From the NCBI RefSeq assembly GCF_002157855.1, contig NZ_CP020880.1:3162001-3226000 (forward strand): 64,000 nucleotides of DNA, in the 5' to 3' direction. The DNA comes from Sutcliffiella horikoshii (GTDB taxonomy: Bacteria > Bacillota > Bacilli > Bacillales > Bacillaceae_I). The notes beneath the pieces are model-generated. The model had not been told where the DNA came from and ran no database searches. It saw only the letters and a list, made by a program, of their open reading frames with translations. Below are positions 45,922-55,480 of the stretch, piece after piece. A program made the position numbers and the translations under genes. Position 1 is the first letter of the stretch; every line of letters starts with the position of its first letter.

Positions 45922-48900
45922 TTATTGGATGTTCAGCTCGTTCAAGATTCTTTCTAAGGTTTGTCCTTTATAATTCTTCTTAGGTTTTGGCGCATTTTGG
46001 ATGGTCGGATTTTGCATGAAGTAGTTGTTTACAACAAAAGCCATATCCTTTTCATCTACAATGCCGTCATAGTTAATATCGGCTTCGCGTTTATCAGTAC
46101 CCCAATGCGATTGGATGTACACTGCGTCCATGATATCGATGACATCATCTTTATTAACATCCCCACCGATTGCAGTTTTATAAGGCAGATATTTTCTTTG
46201 GCTGGTTACTTTACCATCATCATGGAATCCAACATTAAATGTATTGTGCACAGTAAAATGCCCAGGTACATTTAGCTCGAATTGGAATTCTTCATCCGTT
46301 AAAGGCAAATATGGAATCTGGTAATTTGTTGACGATGAAGAAGAAAATCTTCCTTGATATACCTTGCCGTCCTTACCAGTTGCATGTACTTTGACACCGA
46401 CCTTCTTGTAATCATTTGAGTTTGGAGTTCCACTCAAATTCATAAATGCTTCTGCAGCTACACCTCCGTACACCATTGAGTACGTTGCCTTGACAAAAAT
46501 CATCGGATTTGCACTCAATGCTTCCTTCATTTCATTATTCGTATCCGTGTAAGATACAGTCATATACCTGGCATAAAATATAGGGGCTTGCGAATATCTG
46601 TCGTCCTTCATCTTAAACTCTATATCCGCTAGGGAAAGGTCATTAGACAATGCCGGCACTCCATCCTTCGTTGATACTGTAACTGTCAATTTGTTGTAAT
46701 CCCCAAATTCTTTTACATCCTCTACTTTTATATCAACTGCATCACTAACGCTGCTGTGCGTCGTTACAGTCGGTTCAGCCAAGGCATTATTATACTGCAA
46801 CGTATACACAGCTTCTTTTACATCGGTTACATTGTCTAGGGTTAAAGTCGTTTGTACAGACTCTCCCATATTTGCAAATATTTTTTCAGTCTGCATATTT
46901 GCGTGCGGCTCTCCTTCACGAATAACGTAGATCATTCTACTATTATTCCATGTTTGATTGGACGCAGCATCTCTCCCGTAAAACCAAAGTTGCATAGGTC
47001 TTGTTTGATTGATAGGAATATCAACAGAGAAAGTGCCATCTTCATTAACAGGAATCTGTACCGGTCGGCCTCCAAGCTGATCATGATAAAACATTTCATT
47101 ACTTCCTTGAGAAACATCAAATCCTGCGGCCTTCATATCTTGCGTTTCTTTATCGAAAATAGAACCCGTGACGTTTATTGTAGTTTCTTTAGGAGTGTAT
47201 TCGTATACATCCTCTTTTATATTAAGATCAAGTTCCGGTGCGATACTCTCCATATAAATGGTAGATTCTTTAGAGAAAGTTTTTCCTGCATCATTTGTCC
47301 CTACGAATTTCAATTTGTAAGATCCTTGCTTGGCTATTTTCGGGTTATAAGCAATTGGCTTGTCCGCATCACCAGTAAACGGATAGTAATACCCTTCAAA
47401 TACATGCTTAATCCCAAGATCCACTTTCTCATTCATCAACATACCATCATATGTTCCGATAAATCCTAATTCTTCGTTTGTTTTTCCATCCACTAAAAAC
47501 ACATCGAGTGTACGCATATGGGATGTTAAATTCAAATATACATCTGTGTATCGTCTTGCCGCATTATAATCTTTCGTAGTTGTAATTGCTTTATTAAGTA
47601 TTTCTACAAACTCGATTCCTTCCTTTGTCGTGCGGATAGCAAACGGGACTTGATATGTCTCTTCCGGATTTACTTGGTTTGTATAGGTAATATAGCCTTC
47701 ATACGTTCCTAACGCTGCCGTTTTGGGAATCGTAATGAAGACATTCGTTTTCTTTTTCCCCTTTCCATTCACTTTTACTTTCTTATCTGCGGAAATTTGA
47801 ACACCGTTAGCATCTGCGTCGTTTGATGTTCGATAATCGTTTTGGAATCGTCCTTCCAATACTTGAAACTCTATATTTACATCAAATGTTTTTGCTTGTT
47901 TACTATTGTTGTAGATAGTAAGAGAACGTTGATCTGTCACATTGGTTCCATCCGGTGCAAAGGTTCCAAAGCTGATTGCCCCTGTTTTATCTTGTACCAT
48001 CTTATAATTACCTTTTTTGTCTAATTTCCCTTGTGTTTCATCGCTTACTTCGATTCGGCTTTGAGAATGAATAGCTTCGTACGGATCCACTACACCTGCT
48101 CCCACTTCATAAACGCTATATTCCCCATTTAGTGGATCTGCCGTGTTCATCAATACTTGCTTCACTTGTTCAGGAGTGAAATCTGGGTTCGCTTGTAATA
48201 ATAATGCAGCTACCCCAGCCACATTCGGGCTTGCCATCGAAGTTCCTGATAGTCTTTTATAGGCATATTGATAGTTTCCGATTTGGTCTTCCCCATGCAT
48301 ATACGAAGGTACTGTAGAGAAAACAGATACGCCTGGTGCTATTACTTCCGGCTTGATATCATATGTCGTACGAGCCGGTCCACGTGAACTAAAGGATGCA
48401 AGCTTGTTTCCTTCCGTCACTACTTCCCCAATTTCATTAAAGGAGAATTCCGAAGTGCCATTTACGTTTTGTTTCAACAGCTTTCCTTGTTCATAGGATA
48501 GGGAAAATGTCGGAATCATTCCGTACCCTTCTCCTAGATACGAGGGAATGAATCCTTCTCCTTGAATGTTATTAGCCATTAATACTGCTTTTGCTCCATG
48601 TTTTTGCGCTTCTTTAATCTTGGCATCCAATGTGAGAATTCCTCTATCGACTAGGACAATCTTTCCCTTCACATCTTTGTTGTTAAAATCAGAAGCAGCC
48701 CCATATCCAGCGTATATGATTGGAAGACTCTGACCCTTTAGCTCTTCTACTTTATCATCTAGACTTTTTGCCAAAAGTTTTAGGTCTGCTGTTACATCTT
48801 CCAATGTACCTTTAGATGTTTCAATCATTTCTGGTGTATCGCTTGCTCCAACTGTAATAGCTAAGGCAGCAGTACCTGGGGACCCAAGTGTGTACATACT

Positions 48901-50034
48901 GTCTCCGCTGTTACCAGCAGAAACAACTGACGTCACTCCCGCCATCACTGCATTGTTCAATGCCATACTAGTAACATAGAGAGGGTCATTGTAGGATCGG
49001 CCCAGAGAAAGGTTGATTACATCCATTCCATCTAGCACAGCCCGGTCAATTGCTGCCAGTATAGCTTCCGTTGAACCAGAACCATATTGCCCTAATACAC
49101 GGTACGCATAAATATCCGCTTCCGGTGCTACACCAGTCACGGCGTAATCTGCATTATTTTTACCTTGTCCTGCAATAATACCCGCTACATGGGTTCCATG
49201 TTGCGTATAATAAGTGGAACCTGTCAAAGGATTAATTTCTGCGTACCCCGATTTTTTCCAATCATCATATGTTGTCTCCATCGGGTCATTATCGTTATCG
49301 ACAAAATCATAGCCGCCTTTATAAGCATCCTTTAAATCAGGATGATTATAATCAATTCCTGTATCGATAACTCCTACCTTAATCCCTTTACCTGTTAATC
49401 CTTCGTGGTGCAATTGATCCACACCAGGGAATGTCAATCTTTTGGTTTCTGTCGTTTTATCAGATGATTTTTGTTCCACAGGAGGCTCTACTTGCACTGT
49501 TTCATTACTCCAAACTGCTTTTACTACCTTGGACTGCATTAATGCCTCCACTTTATTAGAAGGTAATTCCATAGATACCCCGTTAAGAGAGTGCTTATAC
49601 GATCTTTTAATTTTATAGAAATCTTGCTTCTTTTTTACATCTTCTTGATAAATGCTCTGTAAGTCTTTCTTGAACGTCTCATGAGCAGCATCGGCCTTTT
49701 GCTCTGCCTCAGCTAACGACACTTTTTTCCCTTTTACGGCCTCTTCTACTACTGCTGTCTTAGCAGGCTTGTCCTTGAATTCAACGATAACGGAAACTTT
49801 ATCATCGCTCTCCAAATTCACTTCAGGCGCTAATTGCAAACCAGACTGATCGCTGATTTGTAATTTATTCAACGCTTCACGTTGGGCTGGTGTGAGATTT
49901 GTTAAAACCTGGTTAATGCTTGATGGTGTTTCGGCATGAACGTTTAATGGATTGTTAACCGGCGCAAATGCACTGAACATAAGGCCAGTTGCCAATGCCA
50001 AGGTTGTGGCCTTCTTGAAAACTTTCTTTTTCAT
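45922..50034 (-). CDS. Secreted cohesin-dockerin subtilase 5
   Basis: A 1370-residue protein with a classical signal peptide (MKKKVFKKATTLALATGLMF to about residue 35). The I9-like propeptide (about 80-180) is followed by an S8 domain with Asp224, His279, Asn375 and Ser599 (LSGTSMASPNVAG). The PA insert includes FNNKDVKGKIVLVDRG. Beta modules, a cohesin-like module (ANMGESVQTTLTLDNVTDV), a carboxypeptidase-regulatory-like module and a dockerin at 1290-1340 (GDVNKDDVIDIMDA, ADINYDGIVDEKD) follow, with the tail GQTLERILNELNIQ. The dockerin loops are fully canonical. No G5 motif was found upstream, unlike genes 2-4. Confidence 0.92.
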   Translation of the reverse strand: MKKKVFKKATTLALATGLMFSAFAPVNNPLNVHAETPSSINQVLTNLTPAQREALNKLQISDQSGLQLAPEVNLESDDKVSVIVEFKDKPAKTAVVEEAVKGKKVSLAEAEQKADAAHETFKKDLQSIYQEDVKKKQDFYKIKRSYKHSLNGVSMELPSNKVEALMQSKVVKAVWSNETVQVEPPVEQKSSDKTTETKRLTFPGVDQLHHEGLTGKGIKVGVIDTGIDYNHPDLKDAYKGGYDFVDNDNDPMETTYDDWKKSGYAEINPLTGSTYYTQHGTHVAGIIAGQGKNNADYAVTGVAPEADIYAYRVLGQYGSGSTEAILAAIDRAVLDGMDVINLSLGRSYNDPLYVTSMALNNAVMAGVTSVVSAGNSGDSMYTLGSPGTAALAITVGASDTPEMIETSKGTLEDVTADLKLLAKSLDDKVEELKGQSLPIIYAGYGAASDFNNKDVKGKIVLVDRGILTLDAKIKEAQKHGAKAVLMANNIQGEGFIPSYLGEGYGMIPTFSLSYEQGKLLKQNVNGTSEFSFNEIGEVVTEGNKLASFSSRGPARTTYDIKPEVIAPGVSVFSTVPSYMHGEDQIGNYQYAYKRLSGTSMASPNVAGVAALLLQANPDFTPEQVKQVLMNTADPLNGEYSVYEVGAGVVDPYEAIHSQSRIEVSDETQGKLDKKGNYKMVQDKTGAISFGTFAPDGTNVTDQRSLTIYNNSKQAKTFDVNIEFQVLEGRFQNDYRTSNDADANGVQISADKKVKVNGKGKKKTNVFITIPKTAALGTYEGYITYTNQVNPEETYQVPFAIRTTKEGIEFVEILNKAITTTKDYNAARRYTDVYLNLTSHMRTLDVFLVDGKTNEELGFIGTYDGMLMNEKVDLGIKHVFEGYYYPFTGDADKPIAYNPKIAKQGSYKLKFVGTNDAGKTFSKESTIYMESIAPELDLNIKEDVYEYTPKETTINVTGSIFDKETQDMKAAGFDVSQGSNEMFYHDQLGGRPVQIPVNEDGTFSVDIPINQTRPMQLWFYGRDAASNQTWNNSRMIYVIREGEPHANMQTEKIFANMGESVQTTLTLDNVTDVKEAVYTLQYNNALAEPTVTTHSSVSDAVDIKVEDVKEFGDYNKLTVTVSTKDGVPALSNDLSLADIEFKMKDDRYSQAPIFYARYMTVSYTDTNNEMKEALSANPMIFVKATYSMVYGGVAAEAFMNLSGTPNSNDYKKVGVKVHATGKDGKVYQGRFSSSSSTNYQIPYLPLTDEEFQFELNVPGHFTVHNTFNVGFHDDGKVTSQRKYLPYKTAIGGDVNKDDVIDIMDAVYIQSHWGTDKREADINYDGIVDEKDMAFVVNNYFMQNPTIQNAPKPKKNYKGQTLERILNELNIQ

Positions 50035-50165
50035 TTTTCTTTTCCCCTCTTTCTTCCTTTGATAGTTTCATTGTATCGACATTTTACGAGATATTATTTT
50101 TGCAAAATTCCATCAAATCACTTTTTTTAGAGAAACGAAATATACGTGCATTTGAGACACAAATA

Positions 50166-50216
50166 AAAACAAGGATGTCCGAATATCAATACTCATGACA
50201 TTTGGACATCCTTGTT
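50166..50216. terminator. Hairpin upstream of protease gene 5
   Basis: ACAAGGATGTCC pairs with GGACATCCTTGT. The T-rich side on the minus strand (TTTTTATTTG) suggests it ends a transcript coming from 50.2-50.5 kb. Confidence 0.6.
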
Positions 50217-50523
50217 TATCAATTCATCTTTCATCGATGGCTTACCGGTTAAGTTTTCCATTGGTTCCTGCTTTTATGACTCTCTTAGCTTGTCCAGCTC
50301 ATGCAATAAAGTTGCTTGCAAATGACACTGCAGCCCAGCTCTATGATACCTCTTTAGTGAAATTAAAAACCTCTATTTAATTTAGCCACTGATAGCTCCC
50401 GTATGGTCACCTCAGAATCTACGCAGTACAGCACTATCCATTATGTTTAATCAAATTGTTTAATATCCAGCAGCAACAACAGCCTCCTTTCTTCCTGGTT
50501 TTCAAATAGAGTTGGTATTCAAA
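50217..50523. other. Gap with no clear gene
   Basis: No gene with a good start is visible. On the minus strand a short frame lacking a start codon ends QATLLHELDKLRES, faintly like the ELDxL end of Spo0E-type phosphatases. With the hairpin just after it, it may be a decayed gene, but the spacing does not fit the family well. Confidence 0.2.
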
Positions 50524-50566
50524 ATAAAAAAAGCCGATAACTGCAAGTCGACTTTTTTCGTTATTT
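50524..50566. terminator. Terminator after the TVP38 gene
   Basis: AAAAAAGTCGA pairs with TCGGCTTTTTT; T-runs on both strands. Confidence 0.75.
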
Positions 50567-50626
50567 AAGATCAGTCTATTTACTCCCTCTTTTATCCAAA
50601 ATAAGCGTTAATACTGTAAATAAGCG

Positions 50627-51214
50627 TTAACCTCTTTTGTATTGCTTTTCTTTTTGAAAGAACTGCTCCCACTTCATCACGACGACTTTTTGTCTCATCA
50701 CCAACATGAGGAGTAAGAGTCCTATAAGCACAGCAACCATGGCAGTTGGAGAAAATTCCGTGATAAATTGGCCAAAGACGGTATAGATGATAGCGAGAGG
50801 AATATTAGTCAGGAGAGAAGCTTTTGCATAGTTAGAAAAGCTTTTTGTCGTTTCAATCAAGCAGAGAGAAAGTAAGTGGAAGTGGATGAATGGGATCAGA
50901 CGCATGATAGTGATCTGTCCAACCGAAAAGTTTGCCCGGTTGCCAAAGAGCCTTTCTTTCATTCTTAAAATTTTCCCGAATATGCTAGGAAACTGCTGGT
51001 ATAAGAAGTAGAAAAATAAACTGGATAATGTTAAGCCTGCCACAGAGTAGATACTCCCGATTACCCCGCCGAACAAGGCTCCACCGGCAATGCAGATGAT
51101 GACTACCGGAATAAACAAAACTTGTCTTAATATATGGAAAAGAATAAAACCTAGAGAAGCCAGCCACCAATGACTTTCAATCACGACAAAGAGTACGTTC
51201 ATTTTTTCGTCCAT
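50627..51214 (-). CDS. TVP38/TMEM64 (DedA-like) family membrane protein
   Basis: A 195-residue protein with five or six hydrophobic segments. LRQVLFIPVVIICIAGGALFGGVIGSIYS in outline is the SNARE-assoc/DedA-like half-hairpin, and MRLIPFIHFHLLSLCLI corresponds to the second conserved block. Members of this superfamily act in lipid scrambling or transport; its substrate here is unknown. It lies between the island and ysdA. No symbol is assigned because several paralogues exist in Bacillus. Confidence 0.75.
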   Translation of the reverse strand: MDEKMNVLFVVIESHWWLASLGFILFHILRQVLFIPVVIICIAGGALFGGVIGSIYSVAGLTLSSLFFYFLYQQFPSIFGKILRMKERLFGNRANFSVGQITIMRLIPFIHFHLLSLCLIETTKSFSNYAKASLLTNIPLAIIYTVFGQFITEFSPTAMVAVLIGLLLLMLVMRQKVVVMKWEQFFQKEKQYKRG

Positions 51215-51278
51215 TTTGGCTTGCCTCCTAGTATTAATATTAAAGCTTATTCAACTATCAATATTTTATGTTAACTTA

Positions 51279-51542
51279 TCAGGCTGTGAGAAAATACCCC
51301 CAAAACCCGATATGTAAAAATGTTATGAATGGTAGACCTATACGGAATAACAGGAGCTTGGTTTTATGACGGAATGTTTGCATCCCCATCCACGTACCTA
51401 GTGCGCCGCCAAGCAAGGCAATTCCCCATAGATGTAATTCAGGTATTCTCCAGCGATGTTCGATGGCTCTTTGTTTATCTACTTTCATAATAATGAAGCC
51501 TACAATGTTTATAAAGATATAATAACCGACGAGTACTTCCAT
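51279..51542 (-). CDS. ysdA: DUF1294 membrane protein YsdA
   Basis: An 87-residue protein with three membrane helices. KVDKQRAIEHRWRIPE followed by LLGGALGTWMGMQTFRHKT is diagnostic for DUF1294. I start at the second of two adjacent ATG codons (51542, MEVLVGYYIF) with a GGAGG site; the frame is open 28 codons further without support. It follows rplT, as in B. subtilis. The function is unknown. Confidence 0.87.
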   Translation of the reverse strand: MEVLVGYYIFINIVGFIIMKVDKQRAIEHRWRIPELHLWGIALLGGALGTWMGMQTFRHKTKLLLFRIGLPFITFLHIGFWGYFLTA

Positions 51543-51665
51543 CATATCCTCCGACGTTCGAATGTGTGCACACATTTTGTAGACTGACTTCACTATCAGT
51601 CTCGATATTATTTTATCAAAACACAAAAGAGGCTACCAAATTGTTAGCCTCCTTTGTTTGGATAA

Positions 51666-52025
51666 TTATTTATTTAAGCTGTTTTTCGCAGCAGTTGCCA
51701 ATTCAGCAAATGCTTTTTCGTCGCTAACTGCTAGCTCAGCTAACATTTTGCGGTTTACTTCGATTCCAGCTACTTTCAAACCGTGCATTAGACGGCTGTA
51801 AGAAAGACCGTTCATGCGAGCCGCTGCGTTGATACGAGCGATCCAAAGCTTACGGAAGTCGCGCTTTTTCTGGCGACGATCGCGATAAGCGTACATTAGG
51901 GATTTCATTACTTGTTGGTTAGCTACTTTATATAAAGTATGTTTAGAACCGTAATAACCTTTGGCTAATTTAATGACTTTTTTACGACGTTGGCGTGTTA
52001 CTGTACCGCCTTTAACTCTTGGCAT
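51666..52025 (-). CDS. rplT: 50S ribosomal protein L20
   Basis: A 119-residue, very basic protein: [26 protein letters not shown] and [20 protein letters not shown] are invariant L20 sequences. It binds 23S rRNA early in 50S assembly and, in B. subtilis, represses its own operon through the infC leader. Third gene of infC-rpmI-rplT, 24 bases after rpmI. Confidence 0.98.
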   Translation of the reverse strand: MPRVKGGTVTRQRRKKVIKLAKGYYGSKHTLYKVANQQVMKSLMYAYRDRRQKKRDFRKLWIARINAAARMNGLSYSRLMHGLKVAGIEVNRKMLAELAVSDEKAFAELATAAKNSLNK

Positions 52026-52049
52026 TATGAATACCTCCTATAAAAAATA

Positions 52050-52250
52050 TTATCTTAAGTTGTCTAACATGTGACGGATGCGTTTGAAATCACCTTTGCT
52101 TACCATAGCTGATTTACGCAATTTACGCTTTTGCTTTTGAGACTTGTTAGCGAATAAGTGACTTGTGTATGCGTGAGAACGCTTTAAGCTACCAGATCCA
52201 GTTTTCTTGAATCTTTTCGCTGATCCGCGATGAGTTTTCATTTTAGGCAT
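52050..52250 (-). CDS. rpmI: 50S ribosomal protein L35
   Basis: A 66-residue basic protein, [20 protein letters not shown], the standard L35 sequence. It lies between infC and rplT in the usual operon, with a GGAGGA ribosome site. Complete length for the family. Confidence 0.98.
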   Translation of the reverse strand: MPKMKTHRGSAKRFKKTGSGSLKRSHAYTSHLFANKSQKQKRKLRKSAMVSKGDFKRIRHMLDNLR

Positions 52251-52271
52251 TGGAGTTCCTCCTCATATGAA

Positions 52272-52787
52272 TTACTTTTCGTTTTTTGGTGCCAAAATTA
52301 AGAACATGCTACGCCCATCCATTTTTGGATGAGACTCAATTGTTGAAACTTCTGCACAAGCTGCAGAGAAACGATCTAGCACACGCTGACCGATTTCTTT
52401 ATGCGTAATCGCACGACCTTTGAATCGAATCGATGCTTTTACTTTGTCTCCTTTTTCAAGGAACTTGATTGCATTGCGAAGTTTCGTATTGAAGTCATGC
52501 TCATCAATAGTAGGACTTAAACGAACTTCCTTTAAGCTGATTACTTTTTGGTTTTTACGCGCTTCTTTATCTTTCTTCTGTTGCTCGAAACGGAACTTTC
52601 CGTAGTCCATAATTCGGCATACAGGAGGTTTCGCATTAGGCGCAACCATTACTAAGTCAAGGTTAGCACGTGCTGCAATTTCCAGCGCTTCTACTTTTGA
52701 CTTAATTCCTAGCTGGTCTCCATTTTGACCGATTAGACGTATTTCGCGGGCACGAATGCCATCGTTTACCATCATGTCCTTGCTAAT
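52272..52787 (-). CDS. infC: Translation initiation factor IF-3, ATT start
   Basis: 171 residues. The N-terminal domain includes [21 protein letters not shown] in outline and the C-terminal domain includes [17 protein letters not shown]-3 binds the 30S subunit and checks start codons. The start is ATT at 52787: GGAGGTGG lies at the correct distance, the N-terminus ISKDMMVND matches Bacillus IF-3, and the next in-frame ATG would remove conserved residues. An ATT start is known for infC and lets IF-3 control its own translation. The frame is open far upstream, but that stretch is the leader RNA. Confidence 0.95.
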   Translation of the reverse strand: MSKDMMVNDGIRAREIRLIGQNGDQLGIKSKVEALEIAARANLDLVMVAPNAKPPVCRIMDYGKFRFEQQKKDKEARKNQKVISLKEVRLSPTIDEHDFNTKLRNAIKFLEKGDKVKASIRFKGRAITHKEIGQRVLDRFSAACAEVSTIESHPKMDGRSMFLILAPKNEK

Positions 52788-52799
52788 AATTAGCCACCT

Positions 52800-53005
52800 C
52801 CAAGGTTTATTCCGAATACCGTTTGACGAACAATTTACTCTTTTGTACAAACAAAAAAGTGTGGGTGTACACATACACCCACACTTTACGATTACGTAAG
52901 TAAAAGATAGAATCTTTCTCGTAAAACCTGCCAACTGCATAAAATGCGTCAATCAGGTGAGAAGCGGGTGCTTCTTCTTGTCCTCAAACAAGTATTCAAT
53001 TTGAC
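52800..53005 (-). promoter_or_regulatory. L20-type leader with terminator, upstream of infC
   Basis: The untranslated leader has the AAGCACCCGCTTCTCACC element near its 5' end and a strong terminator (AAAGTGTGGGTGTATG.. pairing with ACACCCACACTTT, then T-run, 52843-52883). This matches the Bacillus infC leader at which L20 causes premature termination. Confidence 0.82.
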
Positions 53006-53012
53006 CTTGTAT

Positions 53013-53042
53013 AATATATCATTAATGATGATTGATTGTCAA
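53013..53042 (-). promoter_or_regulatory. Promoter of infC-rpmI-rplT
   Basis: Perfect TTGACA (53037-53042) and TATATT (53013-53018) with an 18-bp spacer on the minus strand. Confidence 0.72.
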
Positions 53043-53125
53043 GAATTCGTATCAAATGAAACAACGTTTTAAATGATATCAGATAAATTGCGATTGCGCA
53101 ATAGTTTTTTTCTCTGGGTGTAAAC

Positions 53126-53260
53126 TCCACCTCTCCTTTCGTTCCGGGTGGTCGCTTTCCGCGGGACGGTGCTTGAGCCTCCTCACAACGCTTCAGGGGT
53201 CTAAACCTACCGTTATCCCCCGCAGGAGTCAACCACCCTGCACTACAGTCGGCAGGGGGA
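53126..53260 (+). repeat. Family A palindromic element, copy 7 (third arm type)
   Basis: Outer arms GGGTGGTCGC and GTCAACCACCC differ from the other copies but still pair. The inner TTGAGCCTCC / GGGGTCTAAA stem is conserved. Confidence 0.8.
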
Positions 53261-53287
53261 ATTTTCAATTACATTGTAACTAAGGCT

Positions 53288-53412
53288 TACTGTCGGAAAG
53301 TACCCATTTACTGTCAGAACGGAGTGAAATACTGTCCGAAATTTAAAAATACGAGCGAAAGTGAGGCATTTACTGTCCAAATTACCTCGAATACAAGCCA
53401 AACGACAAACTC
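53288..53412. repeat. Second array of 21-bp repeats
   Basis: Units begin at 53288, 53309, 53330, 53350, 53371 and 53392 (spacing 21, 21, 20, 21, 21). Core TACTGTCCGAAATT; units 4 and 6 are degenerate. It shares a TG(C/T)CCGAAATT submotif with the array at 18308. Confidence 0.75.
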
Positions 53413-53466
53413 TGCCAAATTGCGACACCCACCCCTGAGTGCAGCCCGTAACCCTACCACAACAAA

Positions 53467-53506
53467 GGGGAACACCCTGGCACCTTCAGCCAGGACATTC
53501 CCCCGT
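53467..53506 (-). terminator. Terminator after thrS
   Basis: GGGGAATGTCCTGGC pairs with GCCAGGGTGTTCCCC, then TTTGTTG on the minus strand. Confidence 0.75.
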
Positions 53507-53518
53507 ATCACGAAAAGC

Positions 53519-55450
53519 CTATCTCTTCGCTTCTTTCACCAGTTCACCCACAAATTTCTCTAGGGAGATTGTTTCGGATTTTTGTTCGCCGTATTTACGG
53601 ACGTTTACTGCGCGTTCTTGGATTTCGTTGTCGCCTAGCACTAACATGTATGGGATCTTTTGCATTTGTGCTTCACGGATTTTGTAGCCGATCTTTTCGT
53701 TTCTTTCGTCCATTTCTACGCGGATTCCTTTTGATTTCAGAAGGTCTTGCACTTCTTTTGCATAATCAAAATGTGCATCAGGTGATACAGGGATCACTTG
53801 GACTTGTACTGGCGCCAACCAAGTTGGGAATGCACCTTTGTACTCTTCGATCAGGAATGCCACAAAGCGTTCCATAGTGGAAACGACACCACGGTGGATA
53901 ACAACCGGACGGTGTTGCTTGCCGTCTTCCCCTACATAAGTGAGGTCGAATTTCTCTGGTAGTAAGAAGTCAAGCTGCACAGTGGATAGAGTCTCTTCTT
54001 TTCCAAGGGCTGTACGTACTTGAACGTCTAACTTAGGACCGTAGAATGCTGCTTCGTCGATTGCTTCGAAATAATCAAGACCAAGCTCATCCATTGCTTC
54101 CTTCAGCATGCCTTGTGCTTTTTCCCACATTGCATCGTCATCAAAATACTTCTCTTTATTTTCTGGATCACGGTAGGAAAGACGGAAGGAATAGTCATCC
54201 AAGCCGAAATCTTTATACACTTCAAGTACAAGGTTGACAACACGCTTCAGCTCATCCTTAATTTGATCAGGACGGACGAAGATATGTGCATCATTTAGAG
54301 TCATTCCACGTACACGTTGCAGTCCTGCCAATGCTCCAGACATTTCATAGCGGTGCATTGTGCCAAGTTCCGCGATACGTACAGGAAGTTGACGGTAACT
54401 GTGGATACTGTTCTTGTACACCATCATATGGTGCGGACAGTTCATTGGACGAAGAACAAGTTGCTCGTTATCCATTTCCATTGGAGGGAACATGCCGTCC
54501 TGATAGTGATCCCAGTGACCGGAAGTTTTGTATAGCTCCACGCTACCCATTACTGGAGTGTATACGTGGTCATAGCCAAGCTCTACTTCTTTGTCGACGA
54601 TATAGCGTTCGATTACGCGTCGGATTGTTGCACCTTTTGGCAACCATAGCGGCAAGCCTTGCCCAACTTTTTGGGAGTTGAAGAAAAGGTCAAGCTCTTT
54701 ACCAATTTTACGGTGATCACGCTCTTTTGCTTCTTCTAACAGGCGAAGGTGCTCATCAAGTTCTGCTTTTTTGAAGAACGCTGTTCCGTAGATACGCTGC
54801 AGCATTTTATTTTTGCTGTCGCCTCTCCAGTATGCACCTGCAATGCTTAACAGTTTAAACTCTTTGATTTTCCCAGTGGATGGTACGTGGATGCCACGGC
54901 AAAGGTCAAAGAACTCGCCTTGTTCGTAAATGGAGATTGTTTCTCCTTCTGGTAGTTCGCGGATCAATTCAAGCTTCAGTTCATCGTTCAGCTCTTCGTA
55001 GCGGCGCAATGCTTCTTCTCTGCTTACTTCCACACGAACAACATCCAAGTTTTCGCTGACGATTTTCTTCATTTCTTTTTCGATCTTTTGAAGGTCTTCT
55101 GGAGTTAGTGATTCCTCCATGTCGATATCGTAGTAGAATCCGTTCTCGATTACTGGACCGATTCCTAGTTTTACATTGCCGTATAGGCGTTTGATCGCTT
55201 GTGCCATCAAGTGGGCAGTACTGTGTCGCATGATTCCAAGCGCTTCGTCGGAGTCTTGCATGATGATGCTGATTTCTCCGTCTATATTAATCGGGGAACG
55301 CAGGTCAATGAGTTCTCCGTTAAGCTTTCCAGCGATTGCTTTCTTTTTCAGACCCGGACTGATGGATGCAGCGATATCTTCTGTTGTTGTACCACGTTCA
55401 AACTCCTTTACCGCTCCGTCTGGAAATGTGATCTTCATTAATTCCGACAT
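53519..55450 (-). CDS. thrS: Threonine--tRNA ligase
   Basis: 643 residues from the ATG at 55450 ([17 protein letters not shown]), the same length as B. subtilis ThrS; an AGAGGTGA site lies five bases upstream. A TGS domain (1-62) is followed by the editing domain ([30 protein letters not shown]), the class II catalytic core (motif 2 [21 protein letters not shown], motif 3 [19 protein letters not shown]) and the anticodon-binding domain. Zinc ligands are in [11 protein letters not shown]. Expression is controlled by a T-box leader, and a family A element sits between that leader and the start codon. Confidence 0.96.
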   Translation of the reverse strand: MSELMKITFPDGAVKEFERGTTTEDIAASISPGLKKKAIAGKLNGELIDLRSPINIDGEISIIMQDSDEALGIMRHSTAHLMAQAIKRLYGNVKLGIGPVIENGFYYDIDMEESLTPEDLQKIEKEMKKIVSENLDVVRVEVSREEALRRYEELNDELKLELIRELPEGETISIYEQGEFFDLCRGIHVPSTGKIKEFKLLSIAGAYWRGDSKNKMLQRIYGTAFFKKAELDEHLRLLEEAKERDHRKIGKELDLFFNSQKVGQGLPLWLPKGATIRRVIERYIVDKEVELGYDHVYTPVMGSVELYKTSGHWDHYQDGMFPPMEMDNEQLVLRPMNCPHHMMVYKNSIHSYRQLPVRIAELGTMHRYEMSGALAGLQRVRGMTLNDAHIFVRPDQIKDELKRVVNLVLEVYKDFGLDDYSFRLSYRDPENKEKYFDDDAMWEKAQGMLKEAMDELGLDYFEAIDEAAFYGPKLDVQVRTALGKEETLSTVQLDFLLPEKFDLTYVGEDGKQHRPVVIHRGVVSTMERFVAFLIEEYKGAFPTWLAPVQVQVIPVSPDAHFDYAKEVQDLLKSKGIRVEMDERNEKIGYKIREAQMQKIPYMLVLGDNEIQERAVNVRKYGEQKSETISLEKFVGELVKEAKR

Positions 55451-55480
55451 CTCTGTCACCTCTTCTTTAGAATTTTTGTT

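Noticed and set aside
50195-50380. Open frame of 61 codons on the plus strand with a leader-like start
   Set aside because: It begins in a terminator hairpin, has no ribosome site, and the composition is not convincing.
50217-50523. Spo0E-type phosphatase gene
   Set aside because: Only the end (HELDKLRES) is reminiscent, there is no start codon, and the spacing to the upstream conserved residues does not fit.
52788-52952. Longer N-terminus for infC starting at an upstream ATG
   Set aside because: That stretch is the leader RNA with its terminator; the true start is the ATT at 52787 with a good ribosome site.
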